A stretch of 64,000 nucleotides of DNA from Thamnidium elegans (taxonomy: Eukaryota > Mucoromycota > Mucoromycetes > Mucorales > Mucoraceae): positions 1,550,001 through 1,614,000 of the forward strand of contig JAIXMG010000002.1 in NCBI GenBank assembly GCA_025201345.1, read 5' to 3'. A program made the position numbers and the translations under genes. Positions 45,067 through 56,877 of the stretch are shown here, one piece after another (the stretch's first letter is position 1; every line of letters starts with the position of its first letter). A model generated the notes under the pieces. The model was not told the origin of the DNA. It did not search any database and saw nothing but the letters and a program-made list of their open reading frames with translations.

Positions 45067-47410
45067 TTAGCCAGATTTGTGGTATTTGAAACAATGTAAC
45101 CGATAATGTACTGTAGTGCTGTAACTAAGATCACATATCCCACAATACGCATTTTTCGAAAGATTTAATGCATTTTCATTAGGGCTGGCTTCTTTCTTGA
45201 CCTTTACATCGGTAAGATTTTTCTCCTTTACTTCTCTCGTATTTCTGACCTGGCGAGTACTGTAATGTGTGCCTGATTCTCTATTCGATACAGATGGAAG
45301 CTCATCAATCAGATGTACATTTTTTATATGTGTCTTATACGTATATTTTGAAATAAAGATACCATCACATAAATTACAGAATAGTTTATCAGAATCATAA
45401 GTAAAAACAAAGTCGTGGTAATCTTCTTTGTGACAACCAAGTTCATACTTGTTAGAAAACCGATCCCCACATACGGAACATTCATAAGGTAGGTTTCTGA
45501 CTGCACTACTTTTTCCTCCTTTATAATAGGCAGCAGTTTTTACTTGGGATCTCAGGGGTAATGATAACAGCGGTGGTAATTTATTGCAATTTTCAGGCTT
45601 CACAGCGGGTTGTATTCCATGAACGTTGATCAAATGGTTGGCGACGTCCAATGTAGTAAGGTATTCTTTTTTACAAAGATAGCAGGTAAAATCATTGATG
45701 TTACTATGGGGAGCTAGCATGAAATTATGAATCAATCGAATGTGAGCATTATAAGAATCCCTATCAGGTAGCACTTTTGTACACAATAAACAACACCATA
45801 TAGAATCGTCAGAGAGGTCAGTGTCATCTTTATGATCATCCCCATGAATCCTAAAGCTATGTATTTTTTTAAGATGCGCAATAAAATAATCCTTCTTCCT
45901 GTACCGTCTATCGCATCTGGCACAATAAAACAACGGATCCTTTACACAGGGTAATACTAAAGGATTAAATGGTTTACGATGCCTCTTTTTTTGCGTGTTA
46001 TTTTCAAGCCACCTAGCTTTTTCATCGTCCCTTATCTTCAGTATTTCATTATTTGAGAAAGAAATGTTGTGCACATGAGCAATATGACACGCAAATGTTT
46101 TACTACTACGAAAATATAGTTCACAGGCAGCACAGAATAAGTCTTTGTGTTTGATATCCGGTACTATATTTGGATGGAGGATGGGTTTCATTCTCCAGCT
46201 TGGTTCTCGGATACCATGAATTCTGATGAGATGAATATGGTATGCACTCTCGTTTCGATATTTTTTGTCGCAAACGCGACAAAAATAGTTGGGGTCATTT
46301 GTATCAGGAAGAAGTTCTGCTTTTACCTCTGATGGATCAAGTGTAGTCCCGATAGATGTTAAGAGCCCATTATCCAGTATAGGTTCTGCTAATCTACCAA
46401 GTGCAGATCTTGTAGACGTCGACGGTCCAACATATGGTATTGCCACTGTAGAAGAACCGAGCGTAGAATCGGCAGGTGTTGGGGTTTCATTGTTTGAAGG
46501 TAATTTTGTAGGTTGGTAATAAGGGCTGAGACTACTGCGAGTAGGTTTTGTAGAATCATCTGTATCATGAACTGAATTAACTCCACATGTATATCTATCT
46601 TCCATACAGTCTGCTTCACTTATAGATATTGTTTGTCCATCATTCGATTTAGAAATGGTGCTTAAAGTTGTTGCACAAGCGGCGCAGTATAAATCCGAGT
46701 AGTCTTTATCCAAGCAAGGCGCCGTTTTATGGTAGGTTGATAGATGCTTTTTAAAGGATTTTCTACTACTGTGATAAATGTTACATTGGTTGCAATAATG
46801 ATTCCAAATATCCCCATCATCGCGATGAATTGTGTCTTCAAGCTGAATTGGCAGTTGAAAGCGATATTCGGGTAAAAGAACTGGGTTGCCAAACGTACTA
46901 AACGATTCCTGCGCGTTTCGTGACTTATGAACACTGGCTAAATGCGACATAAAAGATTCGATTGTACACTTTACTAAGCATGCGCTGCAATAGAATTCTG
47001 AAGTTTTGGTTTTAACAGTATTTTTTTCTTTAGTATCTAGCAAGATATTAGTTTAGAATAAACTTGAACAGCACAATCTTACCTTTAACGCGAAAATTGT
47101 TGTCATTTGAATTCAATGAAATATTTCGAATTGTTCTTCTTTGATCTTCTTTCTCTACCACAATCTTTTTCCTTCCTAAACGCTGATTTTTTACTTGAGC
47201 TTCTTTCTTATCGGAGCTGCTAGGTTTGGGGTTACATTCTATGTCTGAAGGGTCGCTTCTGGAACGAGTCGAAATAGCACATCGGATGGGTATCTTTCGT
47301 TTCGTGTATTTACGCTTTCTCTTTGTAGATTGTATTAATTGTAACTCCTTGATTGGGGTATCTTTTCTTGGTCTACCCCTTCCCCTTTTTGGTACGGAAT
47401 TAGGAACCAT
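45067..47410 (-). CDS. C2H2 multi-zinc-finger protein with N-terminal AT-hook
   Basis: Two exons (47410-47083, 47036-45067) give 765 residues. An AT-hook (PKRGRGRPRKDT) lies within the first 20 residues and is followed by basic stretches, suggesting nuclear DNA binding to AT-rich minor groove. Exon 2 holds about ten Cys-x2-Cys-x(12-13)-His-x4-His fingers of one style, for example FYCSACLVKC, YFCRVCDKKYRNESAYHIHL, WCCLLCTKVL, YECSVCGDRFSN and LFCNLCDGIFISKYTYKTHI. Spacers between them are long (20-60 residues) and acidic. The wide spacing is unlike tandem Krüppel arrays and more like dispersed fingers. The neighbour 105 bp upstream is a paralogue. A Thr/Ser/Pro-rich region lies between fingers 2 and 4. 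Role is inferred to be transcription or chromatin. Confidence 0.75.
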
Positions 47411-47515
47411 AATGATAAAAAAAAAAAAAAGATTTCTTTACTGGCAGACGTTTTTTGAACTTTTTTATAGTCACATTAAATATCTAACATTAACTTTTTT
47501 TATTATTGCATTTAA

Positions 47516-50319
47516 TCAAGCAACTTTTGTCACTTTGGGTTGTTTCGTTGTTTTATCATTTGAAAAAGATACTCCTGACTTCCTTTTTTCGACTCTATGA
47601 AACCTAAGTATATGTTCTTGAGATGATTTGGCAGAAACAAAATTTTTGTTGCATACATTGAAACATAGACTTGAGTTACTTTCAATCGATTCTTTGTCAG
47701 ATACGTTACTCTCGACAGGTTTGGATTCGTCTTTTTTCAAAACCATTTCATGTATTGAAACAAGATGTAATTTAAAGTTGCCCTCATTACTAAATTTTTT
47801 ACGGCATACATTACAATAGAGGTTAGGATCGTTTTCTTTAGGCAATACTTCATTTTTCAAGAGCATATTTAAATTTGGCTTCCTTTTAAATACTTCTTTC
47901 TCTGGAACTTCTGTATAACTAAACTTGTGTATCTTGAAAAAGTGCATTAAAGAGGAGGACTTGTTGTAGAATGTTATATCGCAAGAGTTACAATGTTCTC
48001 GATTAAGTAAGTTTTCTGAAGGTAGTATATTATCTTCCTCTTCGACTTCTGTAGAAGTTTTTTCGAATGACATAGGTGGACTGTTAGATAAGGCAGCCAT
48101 AGTATTTTTTAAAACCAAAGTGTTTCTTGTATGAGGTTCAGATACAGAATGTCGATTATAGCCGTGCATACTTTTAAATGCCATGTTACAAGCGACGCAA
48201 TAACATTCAGCATATCTTTGTTTATCTTTTATCAGTCGATGGATTTTTTTCATATGATTTTTGAGATCCAGGGAGCTTTGGAACTCTATGTCGCAGAGCT
48301 CACAGTGTAATATATTAACGATACATAATTTGCCTGTTGCCTCGATTTTATGATTATTTTTAAAATGGGTATACAATAATTCTTTTGAGGTATATATTTG
48401 GCCACAAATTACGCATTTGATGTTTGTATCATTTTTTTCAGATAACGTAGATATTGATTCCACACTTTCACTGGTAGATAATGCTTTATGTCTACGTTTA
48501 ATATGGTTTTTACATGCTGCTAAAGATGAAAGTACTCTGTTGCATAATTGACATATCCTTCCTGGGTTTATTTTAGCAAGCCTAGGAGATGAAAAGTGTG
48601 CAGCTCTCGTGGATCGTTTTGTATTTTCCGAAAACATCAATTTTTGGGTTCTGGGTTTACAGAGTTTAGGTTCTGTTTTCGTTCGAGCGTTTGTATTATG
48701 TTTTCGTGTACTACGTCTGGTATTATAATCAGTAGTTAATATATGTTTTGCCTTGGTTTTATTGACGGATTTCAGTTGAGATTTTTCTTTTGTAATGGAA
48801 CGTTCGATAGTATCAATGCTGCCCTTTATTTTAACTTGATTTCGTAGCGGATGCTTCTTTACTGTTTCGTTATTAGTCGGACTTTGCTGTATAGAATATT
48901 CCTTTATATCCAAATCTGCCTTATGAATCTTATTATAGTGTCTACATAAAGAAACCAACCCTTTTAGCATTCGAGAGCATTTATCGCATTGAAAACAAGT
49001 TGACTTGTATATGTCTATTTCCTTCGCGTTGAGTTTATGAAACTTGGTGTCGCCGAAATGGTCAAGATAAGACTTATTTTCTGTGAATGCTATGTCACAT
49101 TCGCTACAATAACTTTTAGGGGCCTCCTCATGAGATTCTGTCAATATATCCCATACTCTCCAATCCGAAAAAGGCCTTAAAATCATTTTATGATTTTTTG
49201 TGAGATGTATATAAAAACTGGCTTTATCTTTGGAGTTTATGTTGCAAACACGACAATAAAAATCTGGATCACTATCATCTGGTACTATTTGTTCGTATGA
49301 TAAGATCAAATATTTTTTTGTGTAGTCCTCAATACTATCAGCTTTTTCTGATAGATCAATTTCTTGAGTGGGAGAAAATACTTGGTCGATACCAGCATCT
49401 TCTGTAAAATCTACTTCTTCTGTAAGATTAGATTCCTCAAAAAGATTATCCATTGTAGTGTAATCGGATTCAGTAACAAATGTAGATCCTATAGTAGAAT
49501 TATTATCGTCAAACTGGTCAATACCAGCGTCTTGTATAAAATCCACTTCTTTTGTGAGATCAAGTACGTCCTTTGTAGTGTAATAGGATTCGGTAACAAA
49601 AGTAGATCGTGCAGTAGAATGGATTTCTTTAAATTGATCGACTCCCCCAATAGTACTAGCTACCGTGTCGAGATTGGATACTGCTGAAGGAATATAATTA
49701 TTGTCTATTACGGAAAATGGCTCGGCGGTATGTAATCCCTTTTGAGATGCTTTTTTCTCGTAGGTTTCTATAACAATTATTCATGTTTTAAATATAATAT
49801 CTAACAATAATACATATACAATATACCTTGATCTATAGAGGCTTCTATACAATCTAGTTTAAGCGAATTAGTTGACTGTATTAAATCCTCCAATATACTA
49901 GAGAAAAACGGATCAACCTTATCCTTTGTTGATTGGTCCTCCTTTTCTGGTTGTATTACGGGAGTCAAAGATGAAAGTACAACAACATTGCTCTCTCCAT
50001 GACTCAATGGTAACTGCAATTGTTCACTAGTATCTTCCGGAAGAGTATTAGGGTTTAAATACGTTTCTAACGGTACGCCTGTTTCGTGGTGAAACACAGG
50101 ACAACATAATGTTGATATGGTTTGTTCCGTTAACAAACCGTTAGTTTCTACGCGTTTAATACGATTTATTTCGATTGCAGGTAGATTTTTATAAATGTTT
50201 CTGTAGTGAGCGAGTAGCTTTGAGTTGGCAGATACTTTCTTTCTGACCTTTTTAATCTTCATATTGTCACTTTGACAGAGTAAAAACGCGTTAGAGGGAG
50301 TTTTTTTTTTTTGTTTCAT
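47516..50319 (-). CDS. C2H2 multi-zinc-finger protein, paralogue of the neighbour
   Basis: Two exons (50319-49827, 49767-47516) give 914 residues; the intron ends TTATAG. The N-terminus is basic (KIKKVRKKVSANSKLLAHYR). The acidic region at about residues 190-290 carries two imperfect copies of a block 'STFVTES(Y/D)YTT' and '(E)VDF(I/T)(Q/E)DAGIDQ', a recent internal duplication. About ten C2H2 fingers follow with the same spacing style as the neighbour: FYCRVCNINS, SYCSECDIAF, FQCDKCSRML, RICQLCNRVL, IKCVICGQIY, LHCELCDIEF, CYCVACNMAF, EHCNSCDITF, LYCNVCRKKF and a last degenerate finger (CFNVCNKNF). A central basic linker lies at about 430-530. The ATG at 50319 opens the frame after a T tract; a second ATG about 20 codons later is equally possible. 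Confidence 0.75.
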
Positions 50320-52189
50320 GTATTTTATTTTTTAAATACAGTCCCACTTGTTGACATTTGTGTAACACGTAAATAGAGTGATACTTCGTTTTAAATGGAT
50401 AATAATGCGTATCTACGCCTATAATAACAAAGTAAGTATTCTTACGTGTACTCAATTTAATAAAGATACGGTTTTTCAACTACTTATTTGAAGGGGTATT
50501 CTCTTTCTGGATTTGTATGAATCGCAAAAAAAAAAAAAAAAAAAAAAAAAAAGTTAATTAAAACTGTCTTACGGTAGTCTTGCAACTTTTTAGCAGGCCC
50601 TTGAAAGACTTTAGTCTGATATATTCATCGTGATGTTTAATGCAAAGAATTTTCCTAACTGAATAATATAAAATATATTATAGTTTAATTATAAAAAGTT
50701 GGCATATCGCGTTTACACTAACATACACTAGATGTTAGTACACGTATAATTTTTGATAATTAAGTTGCTGTGGTTCTTGTGCTAAAAGACGAATTACAAA
50801 AATCCACGTCTTTTAATGTATATGTTATGATAGTAAAAGCTTAACTGCCGCAATGTTTAAAGACAGATCAGCGAAAATCCAGTGAATATATGTTATGTAA
50901 AACAGCCTACTTAAATTGACAGTTTACGACCTTTTAAAGGAAAATTGTCTAATGCATTTACCGTAAATTTATATGTATAATTGAACAGCATAAAAGGATT
51001 TATTAGTTGATCATGAAATTATTGATCAGTTGAGCGTAAGTAAATATACAATTCCCAATAAAACAAGAATATTGCTTAGCAATAAGGGTAGTTTAATTAA
51101 TGTGCAAAAAAAACAGAGAATTAAATTCTGCAACATCGTATTACGTTATATGACAGTAAAATATGAGCATGCGTGTCATTATAAATGACCTAATGTTCAA
51201 TTTGAACAAAATGTTTTATTTCCGCGATACGCAAGAAAATATATATATAATACATAGTCATATGTATAATTATATAATTATTACAGCGCTCTCTTCAGGT
51301 TAAGTTACTAAAATTAAACATAAAAAAGAATAGTAGAATATTATTCGTATCTAATTATTTGAAATAATATAATATTTAATTATGGGCATTATTATATATT
51401 TAGACCATAAATAATAAATAAGAACGAATTTATTGACCTAAAAGTAGAATGATCAAGGTATTTGCAATTATTGATCTATCTTAATTATAAATAGAGCTGT
51501 CAGATAATGTACCAAAAGTAAAGTTGATTCTTTTGAAGCATTCCTTTGCTTTTGTTTTTTTTTCTTAAACTGCAATCCAAGATAGTAAACTTTATTTATT
51601 TTTTCGAAAAAAAAAAAAGTATTATTTATTTGTTTTTCTTTTCTTTATATATGTGTTCTCCATTCTTATTGTATCATTTCTTTAGGTTGAGTTTTGTAGA
51701 ATAGTTTTTTTTTTTTTTTTTTTGCTTCCTTATTAGTATTTTTTTTTATAAAAAAAAATATTTTTTCAAATAATGAAATAATTCTACGTATAGATCAAGA
51801 AGAATGTATGGAAAGACAGTATTGAAATCAGAGTGCTGTCACACCAGCGTGTTAAAGTGTCGGATTCAAAAACATATGGTTCCGGATTGCCTAATGGTTT
51901 TTTTAAAAAAAAATAGAAAAAAAAAATAGGAAAAAAAAATAGGAAAAAAAAAAAAAAAAAAAAAAAAATAGGAAGGCTAGTAGTGTTAGAATATATCAGA
52001 GCTAAAAGTTCTCTCTATTCTTTTAATATCAAACACGCTTGCTAATTCGAGCGTAGTGTTTCTTTGTTTTCGCTTTAAATCATCATCTTTTTTTTTAACG
52101 TTGCCCCTCGTTATTAATCACGTATACGAAAAAAAGAAAGAAAATAACTAATTAAAAAAAAGCTATTGTACTTAAACAGGATTGTATAG

Positions 52190-52230
<41 letters not shown>

Positions 52231-53277
52231 AAAAAAGCACAATAGTTGGGTAATATGTAACCTTAAACCGATAGCGATTATATATACATATACTGTTCTC
52301 TTTAAACGCGTACGATTTCCTTTTTATAACAAGTACGACCTCAAATTTAAAAAATAATTGTATCGACCCTTATCGCAAAATTGATTAGATGTGTATTTTT
52401 CTTGGTTTAATGTTACAGTAGATTACAAATTAACAAACGACCAGCTTTAGTGATTCAATTAAACATCTATCGTAGTTTTTTTTTTTTTTTTTTTTTTAGG
52501 TAGGCAAGAAGGAGGGATGTTTTATGTAGCTTTTGCTAACTAAACTATTTTTACATCCCTTTTTGATTACTAAAAAGTGAAGTTACTGGTTGTTTTACTA
52601 TCAAAGTAATAACTTTTTTTTTTAGGCCACCCACTAGTTTTTACTAATCCCATTTAATAACGGGTCTATTATATTATTTTAACGACAATAGTATAGTATG
52701 TAAATATAAATAAAAAAGCTAAAAAAAGATACCAATGAAAAGATAATAAAAACAACTAGACTTCTTTATTTCCCTCCTTCACGTTTGTAATAGAACGATA
52801 TCGAGCCATTTTTTTTATGAAATGTTACTGAGCGGTTATTATAGTTATTTATAGACTGTATTTATTTCATTAAATTTTTATTTGATTACTCCACAATTAC
52901 CAAACTATATACGCATGTGTTGTATTCTTTCGGCAAAAAGGAAAAGCAAAAAAAAAAAAAAAAAAAAAATTGCGGTTAATACTCATTACCAATTGACAGA
53001 CAGATCGATTTTCCACTCAGCTAACCAACAGTTCATCGAGAGTGAAAATGAAAACTTTTAGAATTTCATGATTTAATAATACAATAGCAGTGTTACATAA
53101 AGGTGCATAGATCGAAAAAAAAAGGGTGCGCATATAGTGTGTAATGATGATAGGAATAATATATATATGTTATGATTTTTTTTTAAAAAAAAAGCCTTCA
53201 GCAAAAGAGAGAAAGAAAGAGGAAAGGGGTGGGTGGGGGGAGACAAAAAAAATGTAGGAAAAAGGGTAATATACAAA
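50320..53277. other. Simple-sequence-rich intergenic region with no gene
   Basis: Contains a 28-bp A tract (50525-50552), T tracts (51705-51723, 52194-52225, 52476-52497), repeated A9-TAGG runs (51911-51969) and TA-rich stretches. No coding blocks in any frame. Possibly a transposon-derived or recombination-prone spacer. Confidence 0.6.
51826..51970 (+). repeat. Possible tRNA-derived SINE with A-rich tail
   Basis: The segment ACACCAGCGTGTTAAAGTGT, then CGGATTCAAAAACATATGGTT, resembles the D arm, anticodon arm and B-box region of tRNA-Leu(CAA) in degraded form (GTTAAAG, TCGGATTCAAAA, GGTTCCGGATT). It is followed directly by a tail of AAATAGG/A(n) repeats (51905-51970). A tRNA-like head plus repetitive A-rich tail is the layout of a SINE; the match is loose. 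Confidence 0.3.
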
Positions 53278-54072
53278 CTACTGTTCAGTAAGATGCTGGT
53301 GATTGGGAGATGATTCACTTTGTTGTGTTGGTATCGATGTGTTCTGTTGACTTAAATACATTCCCCAATCGCCCCAGTTTAAATTGGATGGAGGTAAATA
53401 ATTGATCGAATAAGCGTTTGAAGTTACAGGGGAATGATTTGAATGGGAGGTATTAATATTCCCATAGGTTGCAGTAAACGGTAGAGCAGGAGTCGAACTT
53501 AAACCATTTCTTGTAAATGGTCCATGCGAGTTATGTTGGTGTGATAGTAATGTAGGTTCGTTTACATAAGCTGTAGGGGGATTATCGCATTGTAGCATAC
53601 GCAAGTTACCTCCAGCATCGTTGAATTCGTGATGCCTATTATAGATGCCTATATCTTTTTCATCTTTGGTAATAGAGATATTGGTTGTACTATTTTGCAA
53701 AGAAGGCGCAGTAGATGTTAAATCATAATAATTATTTGAATTGTGATGAGATTGCATATCGTTTTCTTGCGGATGATATAAAGTACTATTTGAGTCACTA
53801 CGATTATGTTGATATAAGGTGCTATTGGAATCACTACGCGTATGTTGGTGACGCTGTGAAGTTTGCGGGTGACCCATATCAGCATAGGGTAATAATTGTT
53901 CCAGTGTATGTGAAGAATTATCTTCGTCAAGCCTTTGATGTAAATCGGGCGTGATTCCACCTATTATACTTGTATTCATCATACGTTGATACCAAGAAGA
54001 TTTAGGCATATTATTCTCGCAACCCGGAATCATAGTATTATTGATTGTTTGTATTTGCTGTTGTGATTGTAT

Positions 54073-54137
<65 letters not shown>

Positions 54138-56654
54138 GAGTCGGTGGTCTAGACGAAAATCGTAACTCTTTACGAGTCTTTGCTGGAACAGGAGATTGGG
54201 GGCTTTGCTGCGAGAGCACATCATCGTTCATAGCGGATATAATATCATCTTCTTTAGTTGAATCATTTTCAAGCAAGTTTTCAAGGTTGATACCGTTGAT
54301 ATTGACTAGCATTACCAGAATGCCATGAGCTCGTTGACACGAACTTAATTGTTCGTGTTGCTTTAACAATGCGATAGATCTTTGAAGTAATCTAAGTCTT
54401 CTTAAAGAATCTCTATTTTTTATCGCAATTGCTAAATGAATTAACGATGATTGAAACATGGAATAAACAAAACAGGTTGGTAAACAAAGGGGTGAATAAG
54501 AGTCGGGGTCAGACATAAGAGATTGCTTTTGTCTAACGATTACGGATATATTTGAAGCTGCATTCTCACAAGCCTGACGAGATTCTTTTGCTAAAGCGTC
54601 TAAATCAACAGATCCGTGAATAATATTAGCATCACTTGTGTTAACGGAAGAAAATTCTATAAAAGGTCTATGCAAGAGTAACATAACAGTGTAATAAAAC
54701 AACAATAGATTAACTGCAAGGAGAAAAGATTAGCATAGCCAATCAATTATTTTTTGGAATTCATTTTCCATAAATGTACTAATTTACCTTTCTGAGCTTG
54801 AGATATTTTAATACCATCTTTGGATTGGTCTAAACTAGCTTTCCAATTTTTAAGTCGGCGGTCAAATACTGCAAGAATTGTAGGGTCATCTAAACCCGCA
54901 TTTGAGTTGGAGTGCTTAGATTTAGGGGCATACAGGGCCTTGAGGATACGACCGAGAATTTCAGACAATTCAATCAAATGAATAAATGAGTGATAAATAG
55001 AAGGTCCCTGCTCAAGATTGTCGTCATAGACTTCATAGGGGACAGGTAAATCTGTATCAAAATCGCGGTCTAAAATAGTTAGGGGTTTACCAGCTCTAGC
55101 GCCCATCAATCGATCAAGTACATAACAAGCATAAAATACACGATGTCTAGTTTCTATTTCAGAAGGCGGTAGGTTCCAGTTGGAGCAAGAGCGATGTAAA
55201 CCAATATCTTGTGCCATTCGAATTGCTTTTCCAAGTGTGTACCACTGCATTGATTCAACGTCAGTTTCATCCATATCCAAATAAAGAGTCATGAGTAAAG
55301 CAGCTTGAACTTCTCTTAATCGAGCACGATTAGAATCTTGCAATCGTAACATTACTTTTCTGAAATAAGTATCAGCATAAAGAACCGTCTTTTTATTAAA
55401 CAGCTTTGGGAAATGGCGTGAAGCAAACCGGAAAGAAACTGCTAATACAGCTTGAACTAACACGTTTGACGATTTCAAATCATGTGTTTCAAATCGTGCT
55501 CGATTAACTATTGGTAGAAACAGATGAATATGGCTAAAATATCTATATTTGTATAAATAAATAATACAGAAAAAAAAAAAAAGTTGCATACATATACATA
55601 AAGAAAAAAAAAGGGGTGCAAAACAAAAACTGGTGAGTACATAGTGTTACATGATGAAAGATGAACTTACAGTTTAACAGCTTTTTCGATAACAGAGTTT
55701 GTAGGTAAATCTTTACTAATAGACTTTGATAAAGAGCTATTAGTAAGATACCAAGAGTCTGAACTAGTTTTTTCATCAAAGATAGTACTTGTTAAGGAAA
55801 AACCAACATCAAGCCTTGTATCAGGCCTCTTTCCAGAAGGAGAACGGTCCGAGCGTACTACTAATAACTCGTTTTGTGACATAAGTTGTAGTGCGACATC
55901 TTCTCTTCCGGGCAATTGAACATACGATTTCGATTTAAAAAGGTTTTCGTCAAGTAATTGTAAACCAGCAGAAAGTCCAGTATATTTTATAGAATCGTAA
56001 TCATCTAAGTTTAAATTTGCTAATGTGTCTTCCATATTTGATTCATCGATTATATTACTCATTTGTTGATTACTGTATTCAGAGTTATCGTCGTCTTCAA
56101 ATGACGAGTCATCGTCATCGATATCATCATGCTCTTCTTCTTTAGTAGGTTGATAATGTTGAATATTATTATTCTTTAAATAAGATTCAGCGCGAAAATC
56201 GTTTCTTTCGATATCTTTTATAGTAGACTTTGTTAAACAAGTTAATAGAGATTCCATTTTTTTACACCTTGTTTCAAGGTTTTCTACATAACTTTTTAGA
56301 AATAATAATGTGATTAGTATACATATATTAGGATATGTATTAAAGCAATTCTCACACACTAGGGGGTCCTCTCTTTTTTCGTACAGTTAAAAATTCGCAA
56401 TTGAATCCCCACTTTTAACGTCAAAAATTAGTTAGTATTTTTATTTTTTTTATTTTATATATAACAAGTATATAGTACTTTACTGCTTTACAATTAGAGC
56501 AAGGTATTGTATGGTCTGCATCACATCTAGCTTTACGCTTACGGCAGAAATCACAACTTCTTTTTGCCCGAGTACGTTTTAAAGGGATAGTGTTATTATT
56601 TCGATTTACATCAATTGTAGTGGTTAGTTTGAGTTTCGTAGAATAAGCATTCAT
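53278..56654 (-). CDS. Zn2Cys6 / fungal_trans transcription factor with poly-Q tract
   Basis: Five exons (56654-56484, 56411-56356, 56291-55671, 55542-54788, 54713-53278) give 1012 residues. The zinc cluster is Cys34-x2-Cys37-x6-Cys44-x7-Cys52-x2-Cys55-x6-Cys62 in RSCDFCRKRKARC and PCSNCKAWGFNC, spread over exons 1 and 2. Exon 2 (56 bp) must be included or the last Cys is lost. A basic linker VRKKRGPPSVYVENLETR and a coiled coil follow. The fungal-specific middle-homology domain covers about residues 290-600 (FASRHFPKLFNKKT, 'VQAALLMTLYLDM', MAQDIGLHRSCSNW, RHRVFYACYVLDRLMGARAG). A poly-Q run of about 25 lies near residue 730, encoded by CAA/CAG repeats (about 54060-54138). The His/Asn/Ser-rich C-terminus is probably an activation domain. 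This GAL4-class factor acts in the nucleus; target unknown. Confidence 0.85.
54060..54140 (-). repeat. CAA trinucleotide repeat encoding poly-Gln
   Basis: About 25 GTT/TTG units on the plus strand, in frame as Gln in the transcription factor. Length is likely polymorphic. Confidence 0.9.
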
Positions 56655-56662
56655 TTATATAT

Positions 56663-56696
<34 letters not shown>

Positions 56697-56877
56697 GAGG
56701 TTTAAATAGAACTTTAAGAAGAAATGGAAAAAAGGAGAAAAAGAGAGAAAAAAAGATATAAAAAGAAAAAAAAATTGAGTTCAAGTTTATATTTTTATAA
56801 ATTGGTATTTTTGATTGGATTATAAATAGATTCAGACACGTGCGCTATTATGTATTTTTTTTTTTTTTCTGTGCCAT
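56655..56877. other. Promoter interval of the transcription factor
   Basis: Holds a 28-bp T tract (56669-56696) and a purine-rich block (56715-56775). No gene. Confidence 0.5.

Noticed and set aside
51900..51970. Repeated A9-TAGG units suggesting a CRISPR-like or telomere-like array
   Set aside because: Only four imperfect units with no spacers; a eukaryotic A-rich tail is the simpler reading.
54030..54224. Poly-Asn frame in the transcription factor region
   Set aside because: Out-of-frame reading of the CAA repeat; the Gln frame belongs to a full-length gene.
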